Assembly (NCBI GenBank): GCA_964348225.1
Contig: CAYGBM010000011.1
Location: forward strand, 1 to 31,332
Origin: CAYGBM01 sp964348225
GTDB taxonomy: Bacteria; Patescibacteriota; Minisyncoccia; Minisyncoccales; CG1-02-41-26
Reading direction: 5' to 3'
Length of the DNA stretch: 31,332 bases
How positions within the stretch are numbered: position 1 is the first letter of the stretch; the number at the start of each line of letters is the position of its first letter. Made by a program: the position numbers and the translations under genes. Under the pieces are notes generated by a model. It worked only from the letters and a program-made list of their open reading frames with translations. It had not been told where the DNA came from and made no database searches. Of the stretch, positions 14,154 through 22,005 are shown piece after piece.

Positions 14154-14200
14154 AAAAACCCCTGCTCTCTAAAAAACAAGGTCAGGGGTTTTTCTTTTTT
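14154..14200 (+). terminator. Rho-independent terminator after rplT
   Basis: AAAAACCCCTG (14154-14164) pairs perfectly with CAGGGGTTTTT (14183-14193) and is followed by CTTTTTT. It ends the smpB-to-rplT unit; the A-rich left flank makes it potentially bidirectional for the converging minus-strand operon. Confidence 0.9.
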
Positions 14201-14224
14201 GCTTTGTTTATTTTAGTTAAATAC

Positions 14225-14280
14225 TATTTGGTGTGGGGGTAAACCCCCACACCAGAATTTTATTTGGTGTGGGGGTAAAC
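14225..14280. repeat. 20-base direct repeat with a hairpin at the operon end
   Basis: The word TATTTGGTGTGGGGGTAAAC occurs at 14225-14244 and 14261-14280. The second copy is the 3' end of the C39-like gene, with its stop at 14260-14262. The first copy continues into its own reverse complement, giving a 12-bp-arm hairpin (14229-14254, loop AA) that lies just after the stop. Confidence 0.9.
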
Positions 14281-15015
14281 GATAATCATCGCCTTTCTCT
14301 GGTTAAGTCCGGTTTCTGCTGTCCAATCGCTTATGGCTTTTTCTAAGGTCTCGTAAGAATAAGCAAAGTCAGCCCCTCTTCTTGTACCGGGATCATTAGT
14401 TATAAAACCGTTTTTGTTATAACCCTTAATCACCAACATATGGTAAACAGGACCAGGATATGTAAAATAGGGATTGCCAAGAAGCCTTCCAGCTGTTGGC
14501 ACAATAACAGGATTGCCCCCAATCAACTCTTTGTTAATATCTTCAGATGAAATATCGTATTCTACTTTAACCTCGTAATTGTAATAATCTCTAATAAGCT
14601 GGGCGGTTTGGTCTGTTGAAGTATCCTCATAAAATCCATAGGTTCTATCTTCAAAATCAACCATATCACGGATATCCTCAGCGACTTCATTTGGAGTAAC
14701 AGATTTCCCCTCCAAGTAGTAGTGCACCATAAGGATACTTGCCTCTTCACAGGCATGGTCAAAGGGAAAATCCCAATCCCCTGACGGTGCTTGGGATGTA
14801 AAAGCAACATCTAAATCGAATGATTCCACCAAGGCAGTGTTGTTGGTTTGCTCATTTCTAACACCCGGTTCACTTATCAAAGACTTGCCAAAGACGCTAT
14901 GTTTTAATGAGTTATTTAGTAAAAATTGGCGATTGAGATAAATTTTTTTAACAGCCAAAGTGATTATTACTAAAAGTAAAATCACCTTTAAAGTCTTTTC
15001 TATTTTGGCATTCAT
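14260..15015 (-). CDS. Predicted secreted papain-like cysteine peptidase (Peptidase_C39_2-like)
   Basis: 251 residues with an N-terminal membrane segment (about 8-24) and a C39_2-like domain outside the membrane. Candidate catalytic residues are C89 (HACEEAS), H192 (YHMLVIKGY) and D208 (TNDPG). The family signature GGNPVIV (about 167-173) is also present, with ENN-like alternation. C39_2 proteins are often annotated as hypothetical peptidases and a substrate is rarely known. The ATG is 7 bases after the stop of the related gene upstream, so the two are translated together. It is the last gene of the surface operon. Confidence 0.75.
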   Translation of the reverse strand: MNAKIEKTLKVILLLVIITLAVKKIYLNRQFLLNNSLKHSVFGKSLISEPGVRNEQTNNTALVESFDLDVAFTSQAPSGDWDFPFDHACEEASILMVHYYLEGKSVTPNEVAEDIRDMVDFEDRTYGFYEDTSTDQTAQLIRDYYNYEVKVEYDISSEDINKELIGGNPVIVPTAGRLLGNPYFTYPGPVYHMLVIKGYNKNGFITNDPGTRRGADFAYSYETLEKAISDWTAETGLNQRKAMIIVYPHTK

Positions 15016-15022
15016 ACTCTTC

Positions 15023-16147
15023 TTACTCTCTCACAACTACACCACTTCTAGCATAGACCTGCCAGTTTGTCAAGAAATAAGATACATCCCAATATAATCT
15101 TCCTGATAAAGGGTCATTTAAGATAATCTTCAAGGGACTATCCGCCTCTCCCACAAAACCGATGGCTAATCTAACATGGGTTTCTTTAAAAGCCCTGATA
15201 AACTTTCCCTCTGAAGTGTACCAAGAACAATCATTTAAATTATCAACAGGAAGAGTGCCCCAAACAAGGACTGGGTTGCCCCCTTGAATCTCAGTTGTTA
15301 AGTCCTCTAAATCCCAGCTTGAAAAAGCTCTACTTTCGGTCCAATAGTTGGCTGCTTTAGCTACTGGTCCCCAATAAACCCCAAAGCCTGTTTGGCAAAT
15401 CTTGCCGTCAATATCTCCAACATAAGTCTTATAAGGGTCGCCCCAAACATCCCCCTGCCTAGAGGTCAAATCATAGCCGATTTTCTCCATTATCTCATCT
15501 TCTGAAACATTGATTCCCTTCCAAGCTAAAGCCATCTTCAAAGAGGCTGCCTCGCACGACAAAGCCTTATCCTGCCAATCCAATCTAATATCAAGCAGGG
15601 TTACCTTTGATGGCTCATTCGTTTCTTCTCTTGGTTGAAATTCTGAGATATCGCTATCTGGTAAGCTATCTGCTAGATCCTCTGTATCCTCTATTATTGG
15701 AACTGGGTCATCGTGTTCTTCTAAAATAGGGGGGGCTGTTTCTTTGTCTTGAGGAGCTAGTCCAGTTTCAAAACCGAAGCTGTATGAAGATGTTAAGGAG
15801 AGACCAAAACCTTTAATGTTGTTAATTCTAACTTCATATCGGCTGTTTGGTTGAAAATCAACAGCAGGAATAAAAACCAAGGTTCTAAAAAGATGATTTT
15901 CTATTAAAGGATTTTCAAATATCCATTCGCCGTGAGCCTCAGGAAAAATAAAATGTTCTAATTCTTGACGTTTAACTGGCTTGTCAAATTCAATAATGAT
16001 GGAAGAGGCAGTAGAAACCTCCCCTGAACCATTAATAGGGTTTGTGCTGATTATCTTGGGAGGCAAGAGAAAAAAATATATAAAAAAAACCAGAACACCT
16101 AAACAGAAAACAGAAATTAAAAAAAATTTAATTGAAATTCGGGGCAT
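15023..16147 (-). CDS. Membrane-anchored Big_5-like domain plus C39_2-like cysteine peptidase
   Basis: 374 residues. Order: membrane anchor (about 6-28), an Ig-like Big_5 domain (about 30-128; PPKIISTNPINGSGEVSTAS..., ending SYSFGFETG), an acidic linker (130-185), then a C39_2-like domain. The catalytic candidates are C198 (LSCEAASLKMAL), H324 (ETHVRLAIGF) and N344/D345 (LNDP), with GGNPVLVWG (about 289-297). It is a paralogue of the following gene at the peptidase domain but has the extra Ig module. The acidic linker suggests that the enzyme stands away from the membrane. ATG at 16147 begins 7 bases after the MGMT stop. Confidence 0.75.
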   Translation of the reverse strand: MPRISIKFFLISVFCLGVLVFFIYFFLLPPKIISTNPINGSGEVSTASSIIIEFDKPVKRQELEHFIFPEAHGEWIFENPLIENHLFRTLVFIPAVDFQPNSRYEVRINNIKGFGLSLTSSYSFGFETGLAPQDKETAPPILEEHDDPVPIIEDTEDLADSLPDSDISEFQPREETNEPSKVTLLDIRLDWQDKALSCEAASLKMALAWKGINVSEDEIMEKIGYDLTSRQGDVWGDPYKTYVGDIDGKICQTGFGVYWGPVAKAANYWTESRAFSSWDLEDLTTEIQGGNPVLVWGTLPVDNLNDCSWYTSEGKFIRAFKETHVRLAIGFVGEADSPLKIILNDPLSGRLYWDVSYFLTNWQVYARSGVVVRE

Positions 16148-16154
16148 AAAAGCA

Positions 16155-16433
16155 TTAAAAGCGCCCTCTTTCTTGTCTTAAAAGGGCTTTCTTTATTTTA
16201 ACTCCCTTATTATATCCCCCCACTTTACCGTTTGACCTCACAACTCGATGGCAGGGAATTTGAGGATTTTTATTTTTATTTAAGATATTGCCAACTACCC
16301 TCCAAGCCCTTGGCTTCCCTGCCCTCTCAGCTACCTGTTTATAACTTAACACTTCTCCTTTAGGAATTCTTGCAACGACCTCATAAACCTTTTCTTTAAA
16401 CGAAAGCTCTTTTTTATAGGTTTGACGTTTCAC
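16155..16433 (-). CDS. MGMT-family methylated-DNA-protein cysteine methyltransferase (short form)
   Basis: 92 residues, equivalent to only the C-terminal DNA-binding/active-site domain of Ogt/Ada. The motif IPCHRVV has the acceptor cysteine C61, so it may be an active alkyl acceptor, unlike the tryptophan-containing ATL proteins. The helix-turn-helix segment is SYKQVAERAGKPRAWRVVGNIL with the arginine finger region. The start is GTG at 16433; the first codons sit in a CGTTTCACGTTTC-type repeat. It lies between surface-protein genes with which it has no evident functional link, so it is probably just carried in the same transcript. Confidence 0.88.
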   Translation of the reverse strand: MKRQTYKKELSFKEKVYEVVARIPKGEVLSYKQVAERAGKPRAWRVVGNILNKNKNPQIPCHRVVRSNGKVGGYNKGVKIKKALLRQERGRF

Positions 16434-16453
16434 GTTTCAGGTTTCAAGCCTTA

Positions 16454-16657
16454 TCAGCTGTAAAGCCAGGAGGACAAAAGCCACATTATTATAACAGCTA
16501 CTATTCCCAAGATTATCCAAACAAAACTGATTTTAGTTTGCTCCCGTGGCTCCTTCTTTACCTCCTCTTGCCGTTCAGATTTCTCGGGAGCTGGGGCTTT
16601 CTTTTGGTTTTCGGTTGTGGGTTTTTCGGTTATAACCTTTAAAAATTCTTTAAACAT
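16454..16657 (-). CDS. Small tail-anchored membrane protein of unknown function
   Basis: 67 residues: a charged, proline-rich N-terminal half (ENQKKAPAPEKSERQEEVKK) and a C-terminal membrane helix (about residues 44-64, SFVWIILGIVAVIIMWLL). The ATG at 16657 lies 28 bases after the last cohesin gene. There is no family I recognise. Its place right behind four anchored cohesin proteins suggests an accessory role at the membrane, but nothing in the sequence proves it. Confidence 0.6.
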   Translation of the reverse strand: MFKEFLKVITEKPTTENQKKAPAPEKSERQEEVKKEPREQTKISFVWIILGIVAVIIMWLLSSWLYS

Positions 16658-16685
16658 ATATATTATTACTTCTTTATCACTTCTT

Positions 16686-18386
16686 TTAATATTTTAATTC
16701 TTTTTCAATATCTTGAATTTCTTTAATGGCTGCGGTCTCGGATTTTTCTAAAACCCCTAAAAGCTCATCTCGAAGCTTTTTCTCCTCAGGGTTCAGCCCA
16801 GGCTTTTTATCAAGATATTCAACTCTTTTATCAATTTCTTTCTTGAGCTGCAAAAAGGTTGTCTTTAAACTCTTTACTGCCTCTTTTGTTTCTTTTTTGA
16901 GCCTTCTTTTCTTAAAAACAACAAAATAAACAGCAACTCCTACTGCTAAAATAATCAAGCCTGTTAATATTAAAGCAATATTCTGATAAGTTAGCAACAA
17001 CGACCCCAGGGAAATGCCAGCCAGAATAACCTCTACCGGATAGCTTGGAGAAGAATGACTTACCGCCCCCCTGTTATCTCTGCTGCGAGCTGAAATCGTG
17101 TAATTGCCAGACTTAAACAAAGACTCAGTAGAAAAGGACCAACTTCCTTTTCTATCGCTCTGGGCTTCCCAGGTTTCTATTACTTTTTTATCTTTTTCAA
17201 AGAATATAATAGCGGTTAAATCGGGTGCTGCTTTTCCTTCAATATACAATACTTCCTCTCCAGCAGTATAGGTTCTTGGATAAACTGAAATCTCAGGCAC
17301 TGGAATTGACTCTATGTTCAAAGAGGCAGCAGCGTCTCTAAAATTACCAGCTTTATCTATTGCTCTCACCAGAATTTTATGAAAGCCCGGCATTTGAAGA
17401 GGTAATTGAAAAGGGTTTGTGCCTGCTATGGGGATTGAAAACTTATCTTCTTCGTCAATCTCTATCTCATAATGGCTCACACCTGCAAAATTGTCTTCTG
17501 CTTCAAAATAGAGAAGGGGCCGAGGATTAGTTGAATCTCCCTGGTTGTCAACAGCTACATCAAAAGGAGAAGGAGGGGTGGTATCAATTTGAACCTTAAA
17601 ATGCGAAGGCCTTGTCCAGCCATCCTCGTTTTGAGCCCTCAGATGGAAATACCATATGCCATCTTCAACATTCTCAAAGGATCTTTCCCCAAATATTCCT
17701 TCCGAAACAGCCCCTGGCAAGGAGGAGGCGGTTTGGTTAAATTGTTGGCTTAGTCCGACAATATCAGAGGTAATCTCCCAGAGAAATTTGGGATTTGATT
17801 TGCTGTACCAAAATTCTTCTTTAGGGTGAGTGGGTGAATAAATTTTTGGACCAACTTTTATTATGTTAAAATATCCTTTTTCTGTTTGGTCCAAAATATC
17901 AGTGCCTTTGCCATCAGCAGCTAAGACTGCTGAATCAGTGAAAGAGATTTCTGCTTCGCCCGTTTTCTTTGTTTTGAATCTAATACTCAAAATACTTCCA
18001 ATACCCGTAAATCCTGGGCTTGGTAATCCTCCCTGAAAACTGATTTCTCCTTTTTTATTAGAAAAGTTCGGCTTTTCTGGCCAAAGTTTAAATATTGAAT
18101 CTTCCTTAGAAACGCTCACTACCTCCAAAAGCTCTCTGGGAAATACAATCTCAGCCCTTGCAGCATTAATAGGGGCTCCTGAGGTGCTTACTTTCAATTG
18201 AATCTCAAAAACTTCTCCTGTCCCATATGTTTCTTTGGCTGGAGTTAAAAACAAAGAAACCCTTCCCTCCTCAGCTACAGCAGGTAGAGGGCTAATAAAT
18301 ACTAACAAAAAGCTAAATACCACTAATGCAATCTTCTTAGTGTTTATTAGTTTAATATTTGGGTAAATTAATTGATTATTATACAT
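16686..18386 (-). CDS. Membrane-anchored cohesin-domain protein 4 (with coiled-coil tail)
   Basis: 566 residues. Order: signal/anchor (about 17-39), cohesin-like domain (about 42-175; marks FQGGLPSPGFTG and AADGKGTDI), Ig-like module beginning YSPTHPKEEFWYSKSNP, second Ig-like module with IDTTPPSPFDVAVD and VRAIDKAGNFRDAA, a third bacterial Ig-like module (ISVYPRTYTAGEEVLYIEG), a membrane helix (about 468-490) and a basic cytoplasmic tail of about 70 residues that looks coiled-coil (KKRRLKKETKEAVKSL...). It is the longest of four paralogues and the only one with the third Ig module and long tail. ATG 18386 overlaps the stop of the previous gene by 8 bases. Confidence 0.8.
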   Translation of the reverse strand: MYNNQLIYPNIKLINTKKIALVVFSFLLVFISPLPAVAEEGRVSLFLTPAKETYGTGEVFEIQLKVSTSGAPINAARAEIVFPRELLEVVSVSKEDSIFKLWPEKPNFSNKKGEISFQGGLPSPGFTGIGSILSIRFKTKKTGEAEISFTDSAVLAADGKGTDILDQTEKGYFNIIKVGPKIYSPTHPKEEFWYSKSNPKFLWEITSDIVGLSQQFNQTASSLPGAVSEGIFGERSFENVEDGIWYFHLRAQNEDGWTRPSHFKVQIDTTPPSPFDVAVDNQGDSTNPRPLLYFEAEDNFAGVSHYEIEIDEEDKFSIPIAGTNPFQLPLQMPGFHKILVRAIDKAGNFRDAAASLNIESIPVPEISVYPRTYTAGEEVLYIEGKAAPDLTAIIFFEKDKKVIETWEAQSDRKGSWSFSTESLFKSGNYTISARSRDNRGAVSHSSPSYPVEVILAGISLGSLLLTYQNIALILTGLIILAVGVAVYFVVFKKRRLKKETKEAVKSLKTTFLQLKKEIDKRVEYLDKKPGLNPEEKKLRDELLGVLEKSETAAIKEIQDIEKELKY

Positions 18387-19722
18387 TGGTGTCTATTGAT
18401 TTATCAGTGTCGTCTTCTGGCAGATTAGGTATTTCTTCGGGGTTCTGACTTATCCTCTCAGCTTCTGCTTTAAAATACTCTTCCCTCTCTCTCATTCTTC
18501 GCTGCCCCTCTTCTTGTTTTTTCTTGTGGCGCCTCCAGAGATAAATCAACAACCCAAAAATCAAAAGAAGCAGCAAAATCAGAATTAAGATAATCAACCA
18601 CCAGGGAATTAAAACCTCCCACAGCCATATTCCCTCGCTAGTTATAGCAAAGCCTTTGGGAATAATCTCAAGCTTTAAAGATTCATCTCTCCAATTACCG
18701 GCTTTATCAAAACCTCTTACTACCACCATATATTTGCCTCTCTCCAGTACCGGCAGTTTGTAAGGGCTTACTGCCTCAACAAAAAACCCTGCCTCTTTCT
18801 CCCCTCTTTCAGGACTAACATCAACAACCTTAACTTCAAAGTGGTCAAAACCAGAAAGGGCATCGGTGGTGATAAAAGAAACAATGGGCTGAGCAACACT
18901 GGTTCTTTCTGAGGGGCTGACTTTAGGTTTAAAGGAAGCAGGAGGAGTGGAGTCAATTTGTACTAAATAATGGCTGGTCCCTCCCCAAATTTCTCCTTTC
19001 TTGGCTTTTATATGAAAATACCACATGCCATCCCCTAAATCACTGTAAGATACTGCTGTGTGGTCGCCCTCTGGGGTATTATCTGGAGTGCCCTGGGGGT
19101 CTTGGTCCAAGACATAACTGAAAGTTTCAACCCTCTCCTCTTTTTCCCAGCTAAAAGTAGGATTATTGTTTTTATACCATTTATTCTGGTCAGAGTGCGT
19201 GGGAGAAAAAACCTTAGGGCCCTCGGGCGGTGGAATAGAAAGAGTATAAACTCCTCGCCCCAAAGAAGTTAAAACATTAGTGCCCTTACCATCGTTTAAA
19301 AGCACTTTTGAAGAATTTAAAAAGTGAATGCTGGTCTCACCCGGAGCCACTACCCTGAAAGTGATGGTTGAAACCAGCCCTGAGGAAGTATTAATACCCG
19401 GAGAGGGCACCCCTCCCTGAAAAAAGGCTGTGCCTTCAATATTAGAATAGGCGGGCTGGGAAATCCAAACAGAAATAAAAGACCTCCCGGCTGTGGGGCT
19501 TGCAATCTGCAGTTTTTTGGGGTCGAATTTTAAGTCTACCCTCACAGCATTAATATCATTGCCTCCAGTATTCACAAACACTGAAACATTAAAGGTATTC
19601 CCTACATAAAAAGTACCCGAATTCGGCGAAAAATACAAAGAAGCCCCTGCCCCCCTCACAGCCACAGGCAAAAACAGATATCCAATTATCAAGCCAAGTA
19701 AAATTGTAAGTGCTTTTTTCAT
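18379..19722 (-). CDS. Membrane-anchored cohesin-domain protein 3
   Basis: 447 residues from ATG 19722, whose A-T-G-A overlaps the stop of the preceding gene by 4 bases; the frame is open upstream but those codons belong to that gene. Signal peptide (about 1-23), cohesin-like domain (about 25-165; marks FQGGVPSPGINT and LNDGKGTNV), an Ig-like module (VFSPTHSDQNKWYKNNNP), another module (IDSTPPASFKPKVS to VRGFDKAGNWRDES), a membrane helix near 370-397 and a 50-residue charged tail. The cohesin faces outward by this topology. The pattern matches the neighbouring paralogues closely, so tandem duplication is likely. Confidence 0.82.
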   Translation of the reverse strand: MKKALTILLGLIIGYLFLPVAVRGAGASLYFSPNSGTFYVGNTFNVSVFVNTGGNDINAVRVDLKFDPKKLQIASPTAGRSFISVWISQPAYSNIEGTAFFQGGVPSPGINTSSGLVSTITFRVVAPGETSIHFLNSSKVLLNDGKGTNVLTSLGRGVYTLSIPPPEGPKVFSPTHSDQNKWYKNNNPTFSWEKEERVETFSYVLDQDPQGTPDNTPEGDHTAVSYSDLGDGMWYFHIKAKKGEIWGGTSHYLVQIDSTPPASFKPKVSPSERTSVAQPIVSFITTDALSGFDHFEVKVVDVSPERGEKEAGFFVEAVSPYKLPVLERGKYMVVVRGFDKAGNWRDESLKLEIIPKGFAITSEGIWLWEVLIPWWLIILILILLLLLIFGLLIYLWRRHKKKQEEGQRRMREREEYFKAEAERISQNPEEIPNLPEDDTDKSIDTNV

Positions 19723-20957
19723 TGCGTTGGTTTGTAAGAAAATACTTGAGCTGCCCTCCTTTTTGTATATCTGCGGGTTAACCACCAAATCAGCAATGCT
19801 GCACCGCAAACCAAAATAAATATTAAAATTCCAAGCAACCACCAGGGAAAGAGAATACCTTTAATCTCCAGCCCCTTGCCCTCAATATAGATTATTAAAG
19901 GAGTTATCAATCTAAACCTTGCCTCGCCCTCCTTGATATTGCCTGCTTTGTCTATGGCTCTTACAGTAATATTGTATTTACCAGGATTTTTTAAAGGAAT
20001 TTTATAGGGGCTGGTGGCTTCGGTAAAAAATGACTGAGTTAGAGAGGAAGCATCTAAACCAGTAATGTTTATTTCATAGCGGCTGATTCCAGACAAATTA
20101 TCTTTGGTTTCAAAGTAAGCTACGTTTTGGTAGCCCACTAGCCTGGAATACACCTCAACCCTGGGGCTAAAATCATCAGGAGGGGTAGTGTCTATCCGGA
20201 CAGGAAGATGCGTGGTTTTTCCCCAAATTCCATCTCTTTTCTGCCTGATGTGAAAATACCATATTCCATCTTTTGCTCCGCTAAAAGAAACCATGGTCCT
20301 GTCTCCCTCTGACACTCCATCGGGCCTGGATTGCACACTCTGATTAAAACTCCAGGAAAAATCGCTTACCCCTTCTTCTTTTTCCCAGCTGAAAGTGGGG
20401 ATTGGATCTGGATACCAAATATTGGGATTGGGATGGGTGGAAGAAAACACTTTAGGACCTTCAGGCAAAGGCACCACAACCTGGTATTCACCATTAACAA
20501 CACCGGATAAAATGTCTGTTCCCTTGCCATCGTGCAATAAAACTCTTGAACCTTCACTAAACTCAATTTTTGCCTCCCCTGAAGCCACTGCTCGAAAGGT
20601 AATTGTAGAAACTAATCCAGCTGAGGTCACAATTCCACCAGGCACCCCTCCTTTAAAACTAATAATTCCGCTTTCATTTGAATAGTTCGGGGGCAAAAGC
20701 CATTCAGAGATAAAAGACTTTCCAGTGGTGGGAGAGGTAACTTGCAAAACAGCAGGAGGAAATTTTAAATCAGCCCAAACCGTATTAATCGTTTCTCCTC
20801 CGCTATCCAGAAATATTGAAATGCTGAAAGTGCTGCCTACTAAAAAACTGCCAGAAGAAGGAGAAAGATGCAAAAAAGCCCCTTGTGCTTTAACAGCTCG
20901 GGTTGAACCTAAAAGCAGCAGTATGCAAAAAACACAAAATATAATCAGTTTTCTCAT
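19719..20957 (-). CDS. Membrane-anchored cohesin-domain protein 2
   Basis: 412 residues. Signal peptide (about 1-24, ending TRAVKAQG), cohesin-like domain (about 27-165; marks FKGGVPGGIVT and LHDGKGTDI), Ig-like module (VFSSTHPNPNIWYPDPIP), second module (IDTTPPDDFSPRVE to VRAIDKAGNIKEGE), a membrane helix near 368-392 (PWWLLGILIFILVCGAALLI) and a short basic tail. Cohesins bind dockerins through a calcium-dependent interface, and a dockerin protein is encoded two genes upstream. The ATG at 20957 lies 26 bases after the previous stop. Confidence 0.82.
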   Translation of the reverse strand: MRKLIIFCVFCILLLLGSTRAVKAQGAFLHLSPSSGSFLVGSTFSISIFLDSGGETINTVWADLKFPPAVLQVTSPTTGKSFISEWLLPPNYSNESGIISFKGGVPGGIVTSAGLVSTITFRAVASGEAKIEFSEGSRVLLHDGKGTDILSGVVNGEYQVVVPLPEGPKVFSSTHPNPNIWYPDPIPTFSWEKEEGVSDFSWSFNQSVQSRPDGVSEGDRTMVSFSGAKDGIWYFHIRQKRDGIWGKTTHLPVRIDTTPPDDFSPRVEVYSRLVGYQNVAYFETKDNLSGISRYEINITGLDASSLTQSFFTEATSPYKIPLKNPGKYNITVRAIDKAGNIKEGEARFRLITPLIIYIEGKGLEIKGILFPWWLLGILIFILVCGAALLIWWLTRRYTKRRAAQVFSYKPTQ

Positions 20958-20983
20958 TATTTAGAAGCTGATATTAGCTGTAA

Positions 20984-21925
20984 TCAGCTATTCAATAAAC
21001 GTTTAGACCGTCTTCTAATGATTATCAACCAAACCACCACTGCTGTTAAAATAACCAAAACCACCCAAAGCAAGATATCTGCCCAATCAAACTTCCCGAG
21101 AGGAACGCCCTTCACCTCAACAACCCTTTCATTGCCTGCTTTATCAACTGCCTTTACCAAAATCTCACTTTTTAAGCTTTGGTCCTCCAACAAGTAAGGA
21201 CTGCTCCCTATTTTCCAGCCGCCTCTGCCCTCTTTTATCTCATAATGGTTAATACCGCTTTGTTCATCAGTAGCTGAAAAAACAATAAAATATTTTTCTC
21301 CAAAAAGATCCTCGTTGCTGGAAACTATTACCTCAAAGGGTTCGGGAGGGACAGTGTCGTTTTTCACTATATTTTCCCATTCGTTTTGGGGTATCTCTCT
21401 TTTTTCTGGCAACAACTCAAAATCAGCTCCTCTGGTATTCAATTTAGCTTCAGTGCCCTTTCCATCGTTAAGCAAAACCCTTGATTTTTCTTGAAACTTC
21501 ACTTCAGCTCTTCCCCCAGCAACTACTTGGAAAATAATCTTTCCAAGTAGCTGTTGCTGACTGAATCCGTCCGGCGCCCCTCCAGTAAATTTCAAAGTAC
21601 CTTCTTCATTAGAATAAAAAGGAGCCATTGGCCATAAACTCAAGATGGAATTGCCCATGCTCACATCAATTATTTCCAAATTCTCAGGGCTAAATTTCAC
21701 ATTAACCTCACAAGCGTTCACTTCCTCCCCTTCTGTATCAATCATTATCTCAACTATAAAGATGTCGTTCAGATATACGGTTTTAGATTGAGGAACAAAA
21801 TACAAGCTCGCTGCCTCTATTGTCAAAGGCAATGCCATACAAAACAACACAAAAAAGAACACTAAAAAGTGCAAATATCTATATTCTCTTAGGCTTTTAT
21901 TTTTAAAACAATAACTTTGTTCCAT
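20984..21925 (-). CDS. Membrane-anchored cohesin-domain protein 1 (short form)
   Basis: About 313 residues. I choose ATG 21925, just before the signal peptide (YLHFLVFFFVLFCMALPL); the frame is open to 22018, but that part is a palindrome-containing spacer. Cohesin-like domain (about 40-178; marks FTGGAPDGFSQ and LNDGKGTEA), then directly one Ig-like module (NDTVPPEPFEVIVS to VKAVDKAGNERVVE), then a C-terminal membrane helix and RRRSKRLLNS tail. It lacks the PTHP...WY module of its paralogues. It is the first cohesin gene after the dockerin gene. Confidence 0.8.
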   Translation of the reverse strand: MEQSYCFKNKSLREYRYLHFLVFFFVLFCMALPLTIEAASLYFVPQSKTVYLNDIFIVEIMIDTEGEEVNACEVNVKFSPENLEIIDVSMGNSILSLWPMAPFYSNEEGTLKFTGGAPDGFSQQQLLGKIIFQVVAGGRAEVKFQEKSRVLLNDGKGTEAKLNTRGADFELLPEKREIPQNEWENIVKNDTVPPEPFEVIVSSNEDLFGEKYFIVFSATDEQSGINHYEIKEGRGGWKIGSSPYLLEDQSLKSEILVKAVDKAGNERVVEVKGVPLGKFDWADILLWVVLVILTAVVVWLIIIRRRSKRLLNS

Positions 21926-21953
21926 ATAATTTGCTCCATATAATGAGTTTGAG

Positions 21954-21982
21954 AATCTATGGGAGTTGAACTCCCATAGATT
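21954..21982. repeat. Perfect palindrome, 14-bp arms, between dockerin and cohesin genes
   Basis: AATCTATGGGAGTT (21954-21967), G, and the exact reverse complement (21969-21982). It occupies most of the 80-base gap before the cohesin-1 ATG; a CCATATAAT word is repeated directly at 21922 and 21936. Confidence 0.9.
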
Positions 21983-22005
21983 GGACTTTCGTTCGATTTC
22001 GCAAA

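Noticed and set aside
16155..16433. ATL (alkyltransferase-like) protein without activity
   Set aside because: The active-site motif is PCHRV with cysteine present, not PWHRV, so an active methyltransferase is more likely.
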